A stretch of 64,000 nt of DNA from Prochilodus magdalenae. Lineage: Eukaryota > Chordata > Actinopteri > Characiformes > Prochilodontidae. The position numbers and the translations under genes were made by a program. The stretch spans positions 496,001-560,000 of the forward strand of contig JAMWET010003116.1 in assembly GCA_024036415.1 (NCBI GenBank), in the 5' to 3' direction. Below the pieces are notes generated by a model. It did no database searches. It was not told the DNA's origin and worked only from the letters and a program-made list of their open reading frames with translations. Positions 24,470 through 36,519 of the stretch are shown here, piece after piece. The stretch's first letter is position 1, and every line of letters begins with the position of its first letter.

Positions 24470-25820
24470 GGTTTTCCTTGTCTTGTCTCTACCCTTGTGT
24501 GTCTCCTTCCTGGTCCAAGCTTATCATTAGCTTCACCTGTTTTTTGTTCATTAGCTCATTTCTCCATGTGTTTCTAGTCTTGTCTTTTATTTATTTTTTA
24601 TTTTTTATTGTTTCTCTGCCTGGTTTTGTGTTAGTTTCTATGTCTTTACCTCATGACTGTTTTTGATGTTCTACAGTGTTTTGCTTTTTCTTTTTTTTTT
24701 TTAGCAGTGTCAGCTTCCAGGTTCTCATTTTGCCTTTGTTGCATGCCTGAACTACATTTCCCATAATGCGCCCTCTCAAGACTTCAACAACACAGCAAGT
24801 CTGCTCTAGGAGGATCAACCATGTTTCTAAGGTTAATTGCGTGACTGTCTTTAGGTGACCATAACAGCAGGAGCTAGCAGGCATAGCTGTTGAATGTAGC
24901 ATTAGCCTGCTAATGTTTACAAGCTTACTGTTACACTGCCCTTCAGTCCTGAAGTCTATAACCCCTCTCACACCAAGCACAACCTGGACTTCAAACCTCA
25001 GAATCCCTCTGGAGGTCATGTAATTCTGCTTTCTTTTCCATCAACCAATGACTGACTGGCTCTCAGGTCAACTCACCTGATTACTAATTTCTGTCAGCTG
25101 TTGGCTTCTCTCTTAAAGCTGTTTTCTGAGGTAATGCTGTTGCTGTGTTGTGAAGTAATGGTGCTGCGGTGTTGATGGTTGGGGTGCCCATGTTAGACTG
25201 CCTGGTTTTCCCCATTTTGTGGTTCATGGATTTGTACTTAGTATTTTCTTGCTCTGGATATCTTGTTTTTCTGACCTCCTGTCTGTTTCTTTGACTACAG
25301 TTAGTGTTTGCTGTTTTCTGGTTCTGACCCCGGATTGTATTGTGGCTCTGTTCTTGGTTTCTCCTTTTTATTTTTAACCGTCAAACCTACTTTAACCCTC
25401 TAAATGTCTGAGCCAGTCTGTTGGATAACACTTTTTAACAGTTTATGGCTGTTAGAAAAAGTTAAAGGGCAAATAAAGCTTCTCCATTGTAGCTAAACAC
25501 TTTTAATTATTTAGTTCTTTTTCAGCTGTAAAGCACCTGTAACTATCTGGGTTGGATTAGCAACTGTTTTTTAGCTAATGCTAAAGTTTCAAGTTTTTTG
25601 GGGTTAGCTTATAGCAAATGTAATTGCTTAACATTGAATAACCTAATGTATATGGAACATTTGTTATTTCTATCTAGCCTTTCATGCTAGCTGACTTCAC
25701 CTCACGATGTAGTACATCATGCCCTACTAGAATACCCATTAGCTTGCACTAGCCTCATGGCATTGTGTATTACTCCAACACCTTGGGTCTTATCTCATGG
25801 TGAAGCGCATTGCCATTTAA
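24470..25820. other. No recognised gene; T-rich intergenic sequence
   Basis: There are T-rich tracts at 24580-24610 and 24683-24703. The style around 24490-24660 and 25200-25370 recalls untranslated parts of fish retroelements, but nothing in the window matches it and no reverse-transcriptase frame is present. Confidence 0.35.
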
Positions 25821-25826
25821 CATATC

Positions 25827-26957
25827 GGTAGCCTTTTCTTTTATAGACCCCTAAGTTCTAGGTATTAACTAGGTAATTGTGAGGTACAAACTCCAAAGTA
25901 CTATGTAATTATTTTGGGGAACAAGAAGGTAAGTGCCAGGACAGTCTAAATTACACTGAAATGCCTCATAGGCACCAGGTATTAACAAGTTAAGTGTGAG
26001 GTACAAGCTTGGGTAACATGATGGTAAATACCTCAGTAATACCATAGAAATAATCACTGCTTTCTTTTACAGTCCTTTTACCTCTTTATTAAGCAGAACA
26101 TTCTGTTAGTTACTCAGTACTGACAGCAGGCTGTTACAAGTGGCTAGTTTTTGGAGCTACACGGTAAGTACTCAGTAAAAGCGTAGAAATAATCACTGCT
26201 TTCTTTTACAGTTCAGATTCAGCTTTGTATCTATGTAATAAACAGGTACATACTATATAAGAGAATGATATAATATTATCATTTTCTCAATGTGAAATTG
26301 GGTCCATGTTTGTAATTACCACCTTGTTACTTTCACTGGCATTTTAAATGTCTATGAAATTAGACTGCATTGGTACTTGTCATGATGTTACCTAAGCTTG
26401 TACCACAGACTTCTATGGTTAATATCTAGAATCCATGAGACCTTTCAGTATAATTAGGCTGCACTGGTACTTACCATCATGTTACCCAAGCTTGTACCAC
26501 AGACGTCTATGGTTAATACCTAGAACCCATGATATCTTTCTGTGTAATTAGCCTGCATTGGTATTTACCATCATGCTACCCAAGCTTTTACCTCACACTT
26601 CCATGGTTAATACCTAGAACCCAGGAGACTTTTCAGTGTAATAAGGTTGCATTGGTACTTACCATCATGTTACCCAAGCTTGTACCACACACTTCCATGG
26701 TTAATACCTAGAACCAGTGAGATCTTTCAGTGTAATTAGGCTTCATTGGTACTTACTATCCTGTGGCCCACATTTGTACTTCACACTTAACTGTTTAATA
26801 CCTGATGCCTATGAGACATTTCAGTGTAATTAATGTAGACTGTCCTGGAACTTACCATCTTTTTACTCAAAATAATTACCTAGTACTTTGGAGTTTGTAC
26901 CTCACACGTACCTAGTTAATACCTAGAACTTAGGGGACTGTAAAAGAAAGGGTTACC
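25827..26957. repeat. 94-bp satellite with inverted arm (foldback-like structure)
   Basis: The phrase CCAAGCTTGTACC and its variants start at 26391, 26485, 26579, 26673 and 26767, an exact 94-bp period. The left part, about 25827-26030, is the reverse complement of about 26757-26957, sharing TTCTAGGTATTAACTAGGTA, GTGAGGTACAAACTCCAAAG and CAGGACAGTCTA. The left arm equals about two satellite units in inverted order, so the whole could fold into a hairpin with an arm of about 200 bp. Two direct copies of GAAATAATCACTGCTTTCTT lie in the spacer. No transposase is seen. Confidence 0.85.
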
Positions 26958-27309
26958 AGCATATCTAGCCTCCAATAGCCTCACTTCAGACTGTAGCACG
27001 TTAGTGTACTACTATGATGAAACCCAGTCAAGACCTGGGTGTGGCACAGGATGCCAGTTTATCTTTGGAATCCTGTATCAGTAGTTTCTGTAAGACTGCA
27101 TATTCCTACTTGAGGAGCATGCTCAGTGATGCATATTAATCATAAACATATTAAAAAAGATGTTAATAAATGAGTCCATGCATTCAAAAGTACTAGATAA
27201 GACTACTGTACAGGGTCGTACAGCTGTCTTTCTAACTCTGCTTCTGCTACCCTGCTATTGGTCTGCTGGCATGATAAAATCAGTAACCTGTAAGATCAGT
27301 AAGATCGTC

Positions 27310-28330
27310 CGGTTGCACTCACCTCCATCCTTATGAAGTGCTTCAAATGGTTAGTCATGCAACACATCAGGTCTTCCCTCCCCTCTCCCTGGACCCCTTC
27401 CAGTTTGCATATCAGTCCAATCGCTCAACCGACGATGCCATCTCCACTGCTGTCCACTCAGCCCTCACACATCATTGTGCAACTAGCTGATAGACTTCCT
27501 GACCTGAAGGCCACAGGCAGTATGGGTTGGCAGTAACACATTCAGCACCGTCACACTGAACACACGGCCCCCAAGGATGTGTGTTGAGCCCCCTTCTGTG
27601 CACTCTGCTGACCCACGACTGCACATTGTCACGCTCCGACAACCTTCTTTTTTGCGGATGACACAACTCTAGTGGGTCTTATCAGCAACAATGATGAAAC
27701 CGACTACAGGAACGAGGTGAGCCACCTAGCCTCATGGTGCAAACACAACAATCTATCTCTGAACGCAGAGAAGACAAAGGAGATAGTTGTGGCTTTCAGA
27801 AGAACTCCACAGAGGGTGAGCAGCACCATGTTCCTGGGTGTGCATGTCACAGAGGACCTCTTCTGAAGCAACAACACAGCATCACTGGGTAGGAAGGCCC
27901 ATCAGTGGCTCTACTTTCTCCCCAAGCTAAGAAGAGCTAAAGCCCCCACCCCCATCATGTGCATCTTCTACAGAGGGGCCGGCTGTATCACTGTGTGGTA
28001 CGGGACCTGCACAGTATCTTGCTTCAGGACCCTCCAGCGCGCCATCAGAGCAGTTGAGAAGATCGTTGGCACCTCTCTCCCCTCCCTTCAGGACTTAAAC
28101 AGCTCCCAGCTTACGCGTAAAGCCCTCCGTTTGGCAGGAGATCCTACCCACCCACTACATAGCTTTTTCAGTCTGGTGCCATCAGGGAGGAGACTGCAGA
28201 GTCTATGAATTAGGACCAGCAGACTGAGGGACAGCTCTGTCCATCAGGCTGTCAGGATGCTGAACTCTCTCCCTGCTCTACCCCTAACTCCCTTCGGCCC
28301 CCGGCACAGAAACTTAGCACCCTGACTACC
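27310..28330 (+). pseudogene. LINE reverse-transcriptase remnant (CR1/L2/Rex1-like group)
   Basis: Successive frames show [39 protein letters not shown], the catalytic FADDTTLVG (27651-27677), SLNAEKTKEIVVAFRR, FLGVHVTEDL and LPSLQDLNSSQLTRKALRLA ending with LVPSGRRLQSL. These are domains 3-5 of the palm and the C-terminal part of a non-LTR reverse transcriptase, in the right order. The catalytic FADD is intact, but at least three frame changes and a deletion between the [12 protein letters not shown] region and PQG break it. The 5' half and endonuclease are absent. The element may extend to about 28560 as a 3' tail. Confidence 0.9.
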
Positions 28331-28559
28331 CCCCACCCCATTAATACCGAACTGTGACTTTTTCAAGAACTGCTCTGCACTCATCTTTTAATTTGCACTA
28401 CTGTTTATACTGCCACTGTCATAGCACTTTAATCCTACATCTTAATCCTGCTGGTGCACATGTCGCCCTTATTGTCTTCAGTGTCTTACTGTCTCATTAT
28501 GTCTGTCTCAGAGCCCTTATTTTATTTTATCGTATGTCTTGCGTTCATCTATTTTTTGT

Positions 28560-30225
28560 TTACTGTTTAATACATTGAATACATTCTTGTTCTTGTTTTA
28601 GTTGTAATCTATTTATCATTAAATGTTTATGTGCTGCATCTTTGGTCAGAGAGTAACACAATTTCAATCCAAAAATCTTGTACATATTAAAGTATTGACA
28701 ATAAAACGACTTGATCCGGCTAGCTTTTTTTCCCCAACAGACTTTAATTATATACAACCTTTAATTTTAGAATATAAACAAATATTTTACAACTGATAGA
28801 ATAAAATAAGAACTGATTTAGTTAGAAATGTTGTTGCTGACACAAAAAATTGATTCCCAGACAAATTTATGAAGAATAACGAAAGGAAAAAACGAAGGAA
28901 TAATCAGTAAGCAGGACTGTTAATGAAAAATGAGCAATAAAAAACAGCAATTTGTCTAATATTCTGCTTAAACACTGGCAGGCTGCCCAGAAAATGCTGA
29001 GCAAAACCCCAGGAGACCGCCAGCTTGCCGTCAGCAGGCCAACAGCGGTCCGCAATCCTCTTACTATTAGGTTAGTTTAAAATGCATTAGCCTGTGTGGC
29101 AAAATAGAAACAGTAGAATATCTGCTGTTATCTGTTTATTAAAGCTCCTCGAGGCTGAACCTGATCTTACTGACCTGTTGAAGCATTACAGGCTATAAAG
29201 ACCACCTCTCTCAGCTGAGGAAGGCCCCTGTTTTAGAGCTCCTCAACTCTGGAATAGAGACTTCTAGTAATGCTAGAAAAGCTTGACCAGTGTTTATAAT
29301 TCCAGATTAAATCATATTTATTATTTGTTAAATTGCTATTCAATGTTGACCAGTCAGTGGTGATTCTAGAGTCTGTTTCTGGTCAATACTGGGCCCCTCC
29401 AACCTGTATGAACCAATCATCAACCAGAATTGGTAAAGTGTTTTTTCTTTCACTACAGTGTAAACTACAGTGTAGTTTCACTACACTCACTACGTTACTG
29501 TTGTTTTTCAAACATAAAAATAAACATCATAAAAAACAACAACTCTTAATTCCTAGATATAAATGTAACCCTGGGGGGGGGAGTCCCAATGGAGCATCAA
29601 GCACTTGCCTGCCTTGCCTCTGTCTACCAGTGGAGGATGGGTTCTCCTGTTGAGTCTTCCTGTTTTTACTGCAGCTGTTGCTCTTAGTGATTAAATATTT
29701 GGGCCCAGATTTTCTTTATAGCTGTGAGAACCCTTACTGTAAATAGCTCTATATATGCAGCCTGTTTTTGTTATTGTTTATTATAAAGTACACACATCTT
29801 AATAATACAGGTCTTATATGGTATGTAGGCTGAAATACACTTAGTGGAACTGAAGCGCATTTATGGAATGTGTCCCTTAATAAAGCACATGCATGTTTTA
29901 AATGTGTTTTATGCGTATTTCTTCTCTGTGTGGGTGGAAGGTGAATAGAGAGACTTTGCTTGCTGCTGATTGCAAACAGATACAAGACGGAGACCTCTGG
30001 GGTGTGAGAGAGAGAGAGTTATTCAGCAAGTCATCAATCTGTTATTCAGCATGGGGTCATCTCTGATTTGGTGATATGCATTTTGATTTAATCACCCCGT
30101 TCATTCCTGACCAGTGAGCTGCAGAGCCACTACTGTTCTGCCGTTGATGCCATGAAGACTGATTGCTAGAGGCACAGAAAGGCATTCCATTACAGCATCT
30201 ACTCCAGACCAGCCATCCCTCCGCC
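28560..30225. other. No recognised feature
   Basis: AT-rich intergenic sequence with a G8 run near 29573. No coding frame or shared repeat is seen. Confidence 0.45.
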
Positions 30226-30264
30226 ACTTGTCAGTCACACCTTCTGCACTCAAGGCTCTTTTTT

Positions 30265-30425
30265 AAGCTGGAGCACAGTGAGTGTAGGCACAAGGTAGGC
30301 ACAAGGTAGGTGTTTCTAATAAAATGGCCACGGAGTGGAAGTACAAGGTATGTGTTTCTAATACAGTGGCCAGTAAGTAGAAACACAAGGTAGATGTTTC
30401 TGATAAAATGGCCAGTTAGTGGAGG
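30265..30425 (-). repeat. 42-bp minisatellite array, copy 1 (inverted, about 3.5 units)
   Basis: The units contain GTGTTTCTAATAAAATGGCC and AGTGGAAGTACAAGGTA, the reverse complement of the arrays at 57.2 and 59.6 kb. The periodic frame reads GHFIRNTYLV on the minus strand because 42 is divisible by three. It is not a protein gene. Confidence 0.9.
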
Positions 30426-30889
30426 CCAGTTTGAATATGTTTGCATCAGTTTAGAGCAGCGTAGGTTTCCTCTGAATGTTGTTATTGTTAATCCATCCAT
30501 TCATATCTATGTTATTTCTGCTGATTCCACATTGCCAGTACACACTGTCAAGGTCACCTTGAAGATGATGCATCACTGCGAATGTGAATCTTATCCTGTC
30601 CACTCCAGCGGCTGCAGAGTGTTGTGGTTGTTTCAGCTGCTTTCTCCTTTACAGTCTTTTTTAATTCAGTCAGTTTGCATTGTTTTATCTGCTGGTCAGT
30701 CTGTGCTCAGCCCTTGATGTACCGTGTGGACGGGTGGCGAATGAAAAGCAACCAGTTGGAATCTGTGAGTCTTTATCACAAGGCTGAAATTGAATTTCGC
30801 TTCGTTTATACCGTTTGACTTTGCTGTTTGCGCGTGCACACTGCCGTGGCTGGAGCATGCAGGCAGAATATAGATGACTGACTTTCAGA

Positions 30890-30892
30890 GAT

Positions 30893-30937
<45 letters not shown>

Positions 30938-31206
30938 GGTGAAAGACAGAGAGGGCGAAATAAAGAGAAAAAAACATTAGGGAGCAAAAGGCAGAAATGG
31001 GGAGAAAGAAAAAGGAGATGGAGAGAGGATGGCAGAGCGGAATAAGGGAGATGGATGCAGAAAGAGAGACAGAACAAGAAGAGTGAAAGGAGGTAGAGGG
31101 AAATGGAGGGGAGCAAAATACAGAAGAGGAGAGAGGGATAAAGTAAGAAAGAGCAGGAGAGAGAGGGAGAAAAAGGAACAGAAATGGGGGGAGTGTAAGA
31201 GAGAAA

Positions 31207-31255
<49 letters not shown>

Positions 31256-31280
31256 AAGAGAGAGAGAGAGAGAGAGTTAT
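30890..31280 (+). repeat. 390-bp polypurine tract with GA microsatellites
   Basis: The plus strand is almost entirely purine here, with pure GA runs at 30899-30934, 31210-31250 and 31258-31276 separated by degenerate GGAGA/GAAAG sequence. Serine/leucine-rich frames on the minus strand and RERERE frames on the plus strand are artefacts. Confidence 0.95.
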
Positions 31281-31639
31281 TACCCTCAACACATTCGGTC
31301 AGCAAAGTCTTAATCATACACATTCATTCCTCTCCTTTCCTCCGCTGGCAGCTCTCCGTTCCTTCTCCTGTGGTCAGCCACTGGCCGTGATATGAGACAT
31401 GAAGAGTGTTGACAAACATTGTAGCAGCAGTTTGAGTATTCTTATTGCATCAGATACTGCAGGCCGTGTCCCAGCGGCCGTATCACAGTCAGCGTCAGCG
31501 CTGGCATTCTGCTGGACAACAGGAGAGAGGGAGCAGGGGAGAAAGTGAAAGACAGAGCGAAGGAGTGAGGGAGAGAGAGAGAACAGGGTTCTTGCTGTTT
31601 ACATTATCTTTGTATTTTGTGTAGATTTAGTCTGTATAC

Positions 31640-31865
31640 CATATGCCGGCAACCTCGCCATGCTCCTGGCTTGTCATCTAGTTAGATCCTATGTTTGTGA
31701 CTTCTGGACAAATCTGAGGTTGTGCTCCTGATTTGTCGACCAGTACAAGTTTGTGTTTCTGGTTTATGGACCAATTAGAGACAGAGATTCTGACTTTTTG
31801 AATCAGGGGGGACGCTCCTGACTTGTCGCCCAATGAGAGGCTGTGTTCATACCAAAATAAAAGTC
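31640..31865. repeat. Imperfect minisatellite with TGCTCCTGATTTGTCGACCA core
   Basis: About six degenerate units of about 34 bp carry a core like CTCCTGACTTGTCGCCCAAT followed by GAGGCTGTG. The array is old, with many substitutions. The array at 55480-55700 has a similar style (GACCAATCAGGGACAG) in the other orientation, but homology is uncertain. Confidence 0.6.
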
Positions 31866-31869
31866 TGGA

Positions 31870-32925
31870 GTGTGTAGCATTCACAAGACATTCTTTTATG
31901 TATAGCATCCTTTAATGATCCTTTCTTTCGAAGTTTTTATGTCCTTATATCACATAAAAGAGCATCTTACACATTGTAACCTCTGACCAGTACAATTACA
32001 GAAAGGGCACTTACTTTTTACATCCTTTTGCTGCAGTTTTCACAATAATCATCCCAAAAAAGCAAAGATCTGGCCAAAATATATCACTGTGTTTCATATC
32101 ATATCGGACTAAATATCCTCCAGCTTTATGCACAGTGTTCTCAGAATATTGGTTATCACAATACTGTTACCATATCGCCCAGCCATGAGAGAGAGAAAGA
32201 GAATTATGGAAGCAGCCGCAAAAAAACCAGAGAGACGGATTCTTTCCATTATTCATCAGCTCATCTCGATGCAGCAGCTCCAGCAGGGGGAGGTGTTGCA
32301 GTGGCTGATTGGCATGCAGCAATACCACTGAGACTCTGGCAGACAGAAAGAAGGGAGAGAGAGCAAGAGGGAGAAAACGAGAGAGAGAAAGGACAATCCT
32401 GCGTATCAGCCCACCTCATCTGGCCTCCTTCTCCAGCGACCTCCACATGCCATCATCACACCGCAGTGAGCCAACGATGCGGCGGCAGGCATCCAGATGG
32501 GAACAGTGGAGGGCAGTGGAAAGTAGACCGGGCTGAACTACTGCAGAGCCAAGAAGGATATCGAGTGATCTTTCATTCTCGCCTCGGGTGTCTTCCGAGC
32601 TCGCCATAAAGAACTACAGAAGTGCTTACTTATATATGAGCATAGAAGAGAAGCTTTGGTGGCACAGCCATGCGGCAGGGAGGCCGGAAAAATTATGTCA
32701 AGTTTAAAAAGTAAGACTACACCTTGTATTTGGCAAACTTCCCCTACTCCGTACACTGTGTATCGCATGGCAATAGACAGGAAAGGGGAATAACACAACC
32801 CAGTGGAAAGATGTAGCACAGATGTTATGTAATCCACACCAATACCAGAAGTCAGAAACCTCCTTTATTTAAAACTATACCCAAGGAAGCTATATATGAG
32901 ACTACATTAAATGAACTTCCAGAAC
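31870..32925. other. No recognised gene
   Basis: Intergenic sequence. The part at 32190-32600 is purine-rich and GC-balanced and has overlapping frames in four registers, none with a recognisable product. A regulatory element is possible but not supported. Confidence 0.4.
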
Positions 32926-32929
32926 TTTT

Positions 32930-33150
32930 TAAATGAGACTCCTAACAACCACCGGGAAGACCCACCAAAGCTATCCTCATCAGATAACCAGCACTTTCAC
33001 CTTTGAGAGACAGGAGAACATCAGAGCTTCAGAGCTAATATCTAAGAAACATCCACAAGTGTTTCAGTCCTTCCACTGTGAAAAGCGCTATGGAGGTCTG
33101 AAAGGAAGTGTAGCTGTTCGACAAGCTCCTCACTGAGAAAAGGAGACACA
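32930..33150 (+). repeat. Interspersed repeat family W, copy 2
   Basis: Opposite strand to copies at 13.0 and 56.3 kb. Shared phrases are CTCCTAACAACCACCGGGAA, TTTGAGAGACAGGAGAACAT and CACAAGTGTTTCAGTCCTTC. No intact frame is present. Confidence 0.6.
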
Positions 33151-33659
33151 CACAAAAAAGCTGGAGGTGTCCTCAGAACAATGGACTAAGTCCAGAACCT
33201 TAGCCTGTTTGGGGTTAGCTGAGAACTAAACTAGCTTCTAAGAGTGAACTTTAGAGGTGTGTTTTGAGGAACTGAAAGTGAGTCACCTGAGAGGAATGGA
33301 AGCTGGAATGTTGAGTCACTCAGAAAAATACTAATATTAGTACAAATACAAGTAATTCATTTTATGTGTCATTGTCAACCGTTTCCTGCTCTCTCCCCGT
33401 CCAATATCTGCTAATACATCTAATCAATACTTCATTATGTTGAAGCAGGAGCTGCTGATGGAGGTTACATCTCTGTGATGGCTGGAGGCGTTCAAAAGAA
33501 ATCTGGACCCAAACTTTGTCCTTTAAACTTGCTCACAGACATCAACCCCTTTCTCTTGGTTCTTTTTACTGTATTTATGACTCTTTATATACTTTTAAGT
33601 AATCAGCCCAGTTGCCTCATTAAATACAGCTCACCCAACAATCCCCTTCTGCGTTTAAG

Positions 33660-34110
33660 GATGTAGTAACTTCAGGTTTCTGCAGATGGCGCTGCATGAG
33701 GATGATGGTGTTATAAATCCCTGCAGGGATGTGAGTGACGGGATCCATATATTGAGAAGAGGTGCAATTAATGTCTCGTTCCACGTGTGGAAAATTGCTC
33801 CAAAGCAGATGTTAATGATTGGCTAAAATGAGCGACTGCATTTTGCCATGCCAATGACCATAGTGTAGGAAGTAGCTGAATCTGCAGGTGTATGGAAGTG
33901 TTAGGTCATTCGGGTACACCAGCAGTGGCTAAAATCACAGTCTAGGGAATGCTACTCAGAATCGTTAATTCTTTGATGGACGAGTTTCTGAACATTGATG
34001 TGGCTATATCCAGAACTTGTCCAGTACATGCCAAACTTTATTACAGCTGTTACTGGTGCTGCTGGAGGGATTGCACACTGTTAGGTACCCCAACTGCTGC
34101 TTTGGCAGTT
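33660..34110 (+). repeat. Interspersed repeat family X, copy 1
   Basis: Alignable to 58470-58915 (same strand) and to 48170-48560 and both units at 38.7-39.9 kb (opposite strand). Diagnostic phrases are GCGCTGCATGAGGATGATGG, GTGACGGGATCCATA, GCTCCAAAGCAGATGTTAAT and AATCTGCAGGTGTATGGAAG. No coding content or clear termini are visible, so its class is unknown; it may be a non-autonomous DNA transposon or part of a longer one. Confidence 0.8.
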
Positions 34111-34202
34111 GACTCCTCAGTCAGAGCTTATGGGCACATTGGAAACACTGAAAAATCATAAACAATCAACCAAAACAATATGATAAGTGACTACAGGCTT
34201 GT

Positions 34203-34237
34203 GTGTGCGTATATATGTGTGTGTGTGTGTGTGTGTA
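34203..34237. repeat. TG dinucleotide microsatellite
   Basis: A run of TG units with small interruptions, starting TGTGTGCGTATATATGTGTG. Confidence 0.9.
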
Positions 34238-34239
34238 TT

Positions 34240-35480
34240 GACCCAATGTTTTATGCATTCAATGCGGGGGGGCATTATTATTTGGAATTGCAGTGAGGAA
34301 ATCTTGATTTGCTTCCTGTGCATAATTCATGCTTTGCTCCTGAGGACTGCTGACCTGCGAGAGCATGAGGAACCGAACTCCACCGCTCATTGCTTATACT
34401 TGGCCCGCTCTGAAGCGCTGCCCTGCAAATTGCCTTCACAGCTGCAGTCAAAAGCCAAGTGTGCTTAGCCGGTGTCTCCACTGCGAGAATGATAGGACTT
34501 CATTTCCTACAGCTGTTCTTCGGAGTTGATGAAAGGCGACGTCCTGCGGCTCCTTTGGGATCCTGATCTCATTCCGAAAGGGAACAATAGAGTTGAAAAG
34601 TGAAAGACCCATCTCGGATATTTCAGAGGTTTCATTAATAGGACAGCAGAAACATCACGGCTGTGAAGTATACTGGGCGGTGTAATGATGATGGTGATGT
34701 TGCGAGTTTGAATCATGGCTGTATGAGAGCAGGCTTACTGAGGGAGGAGACAGAACTTTGAGAACTTGGGCTGAAGTTCTGGGCTGTTTCTGGCTGGAGC
34801 TGGAAAGCCAGACTCTCCCTTCTTATAACTGTGCTTGGAGTGATATGAGACTGAGGAACCAGGGGGGAGTCCTGGTGGTCTCCATGTCACGAAGAATTGA
34901 GGCTGTTATCTGGTTTGCACTGTTGAAATGAAGGATGGTCTCTGACTTCTGCAGCGTTTTTGTACCGATATCTATACAACTTCCAGCATTCACCCTGATT
35001 AGTGTTTAAATAGCTGCAAATTCCTTATAATTCCACTCGTGAAACTGGTGCTGGAATGTGGTAATCAGGTGGCTCTGATTAAAACTGTAATAAAGCACTG
35101 CAGGAGAATCAGCAGGAGCCCATTCTTATTAACAGTCAGTTACTGTAAACATAGTACAGCTTTTGTAAAGTTGGTGTTGCTTCCGAACTTGTCCTGAGAT
35201 GCGTGCACTGCATGCACCGACCCAGAAGCCCTCAGGGGCTGCCGGACTCGGCCTGCGTGATGGACAGTGGATCAGATATCCAGCTGGCAGGGCAGGCAAG
35301 GGCACTCCTATCTCTTAGTGGAGTCCGGTCTGCTTCCGCCCTTAAATGGTCAGGGGAAGCTTCTCCAGTGAGAGCAGGACAGGAGCTGAAAGCATATGTG
35401 AACCTGAAGGGCTGAGAGAAATTTCCATCCAGGGTTTGAATACATTCCAAAGGAGGCATTAAAAAGTTCTTACCTAAATC
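34240..35480. other. No recognised feature
   Basis: Unique-looking intergenic sequence with no repeat family shared in the window and no supported gene. Frames of about 60-90 codons occur on both strands and conflict with each other. Confidence 0.4.
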
Positions 35481-35499
35481 CATTATGCTTCACTGAGAC

Positions 35500-36170
35500 A
35501 GTTACCTCTGCCTAAATTGAATCACAGGGCCGCGTAATTGCTCCTCGGCATTAAGAAAACCGGAGCCTCCCTTTCACATAGAGCAGATTGTGCTGAGTTG
35601 GAGCCGGCAACATGAGCTGGAGATCAATTAGGAAGAGTGCATCTAATTCCTGGAATGGTGGTGGTGGTGCTGGTGCAGCACATATTTCAAACACATTTTA
35701 CTCTGAGTGCGAGAGACATTCCGGAATTAGGTTTAATATATATTTGATCAACTCCCAATAATGTGCCAATCCCAAACATTAATATACAACCTGGCCAGGC
35801 GCCGCTATTTTTCACAATTTAGCGGAGAGGGATGAAAAACGACCAGCCCGAATGGAAACGTATTACTCCAGCCGCCAAGTGCTTTGAAGAACCTCGGCTC
35901 TCCCGAGGAGAGATTGACCTTTCCGGGCCCTCATGGAGGGAGGGGACCAAATCAAAAATCTTTAAAAGCGAAGTGGGTGAAATACCAGAAAATGAGCTTC
36001 GAGAAGCATATTGTTCTTGGCTTTTACAAATGAACTCCAGTTCTTCTCCCTCGTTCCTCAACACGGCAGCAATAAGCTGCACGGATATGAAAATTAATGA
36101 TAGCAGGCATTTACACAGAGCTAATGCGATCGGATCGCCCTTTATGGAATGAATGTCATGCCCAACTTTC
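35500..36170. other. Candidate conserved non-coding element (largest of the set)
   Basis: This is the longest repeat-free, complex block in the intergenic region. It has several AATTA/TTAAT cores (GATCAATTAGGAAGAG near 35620, AAAATTAATGATAG near 36090, CATTAATATAC near 35778). It also holds a 106-codon plus-strand frame at 35832-36152 and an overlapping antisense frame. I read these as chance frames in slowly evolving regulatory DNA, but a protein-coding exon cannot be fully excluded. Confidence 0.28.
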
Positions 36171-36519
36171 CCAGCTTCTTACATTTAAAGGCACAATTCA
36201 GCCTAAATAGTGAGTAGCTGATGATGAAGATCTAAAGTCTTACATCAGTTACTGACTAACTATAGCATTGTTATATGAAGGGCTAGCACTGGCTAGCTAA
36301 CTAGGCTAAGATGTAAGCTGTGGGTGTTTTCCTCAGACAGCAGATTGTTCATGCTGCTATGAAGGTTATGTCCATCAAACACCTTGATGTTCTTTCCAGC
36401 TTTTTCTAACAGATTTAGGTTGGGAGGAACTGATGCTAGCTCTTGCTAGCTGACTCTTTAATAAATCAGCACACATTACTATGCAACAGATGAAGTATTC
36501 ATTTATCCCATCAACTTTC

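Noticed and set aside
30685..31323. 212-codon minus-strand open frame
   Set aside because: It runs through the polypurine tract; its SLSLSL composition is an artefact with no domain.
35832..36152. 106-codon open frame as a possible exon or gene
   Set aside because: No domain, no supporting splice or start context, and a nearly equal antisense frame; read as non-coding.
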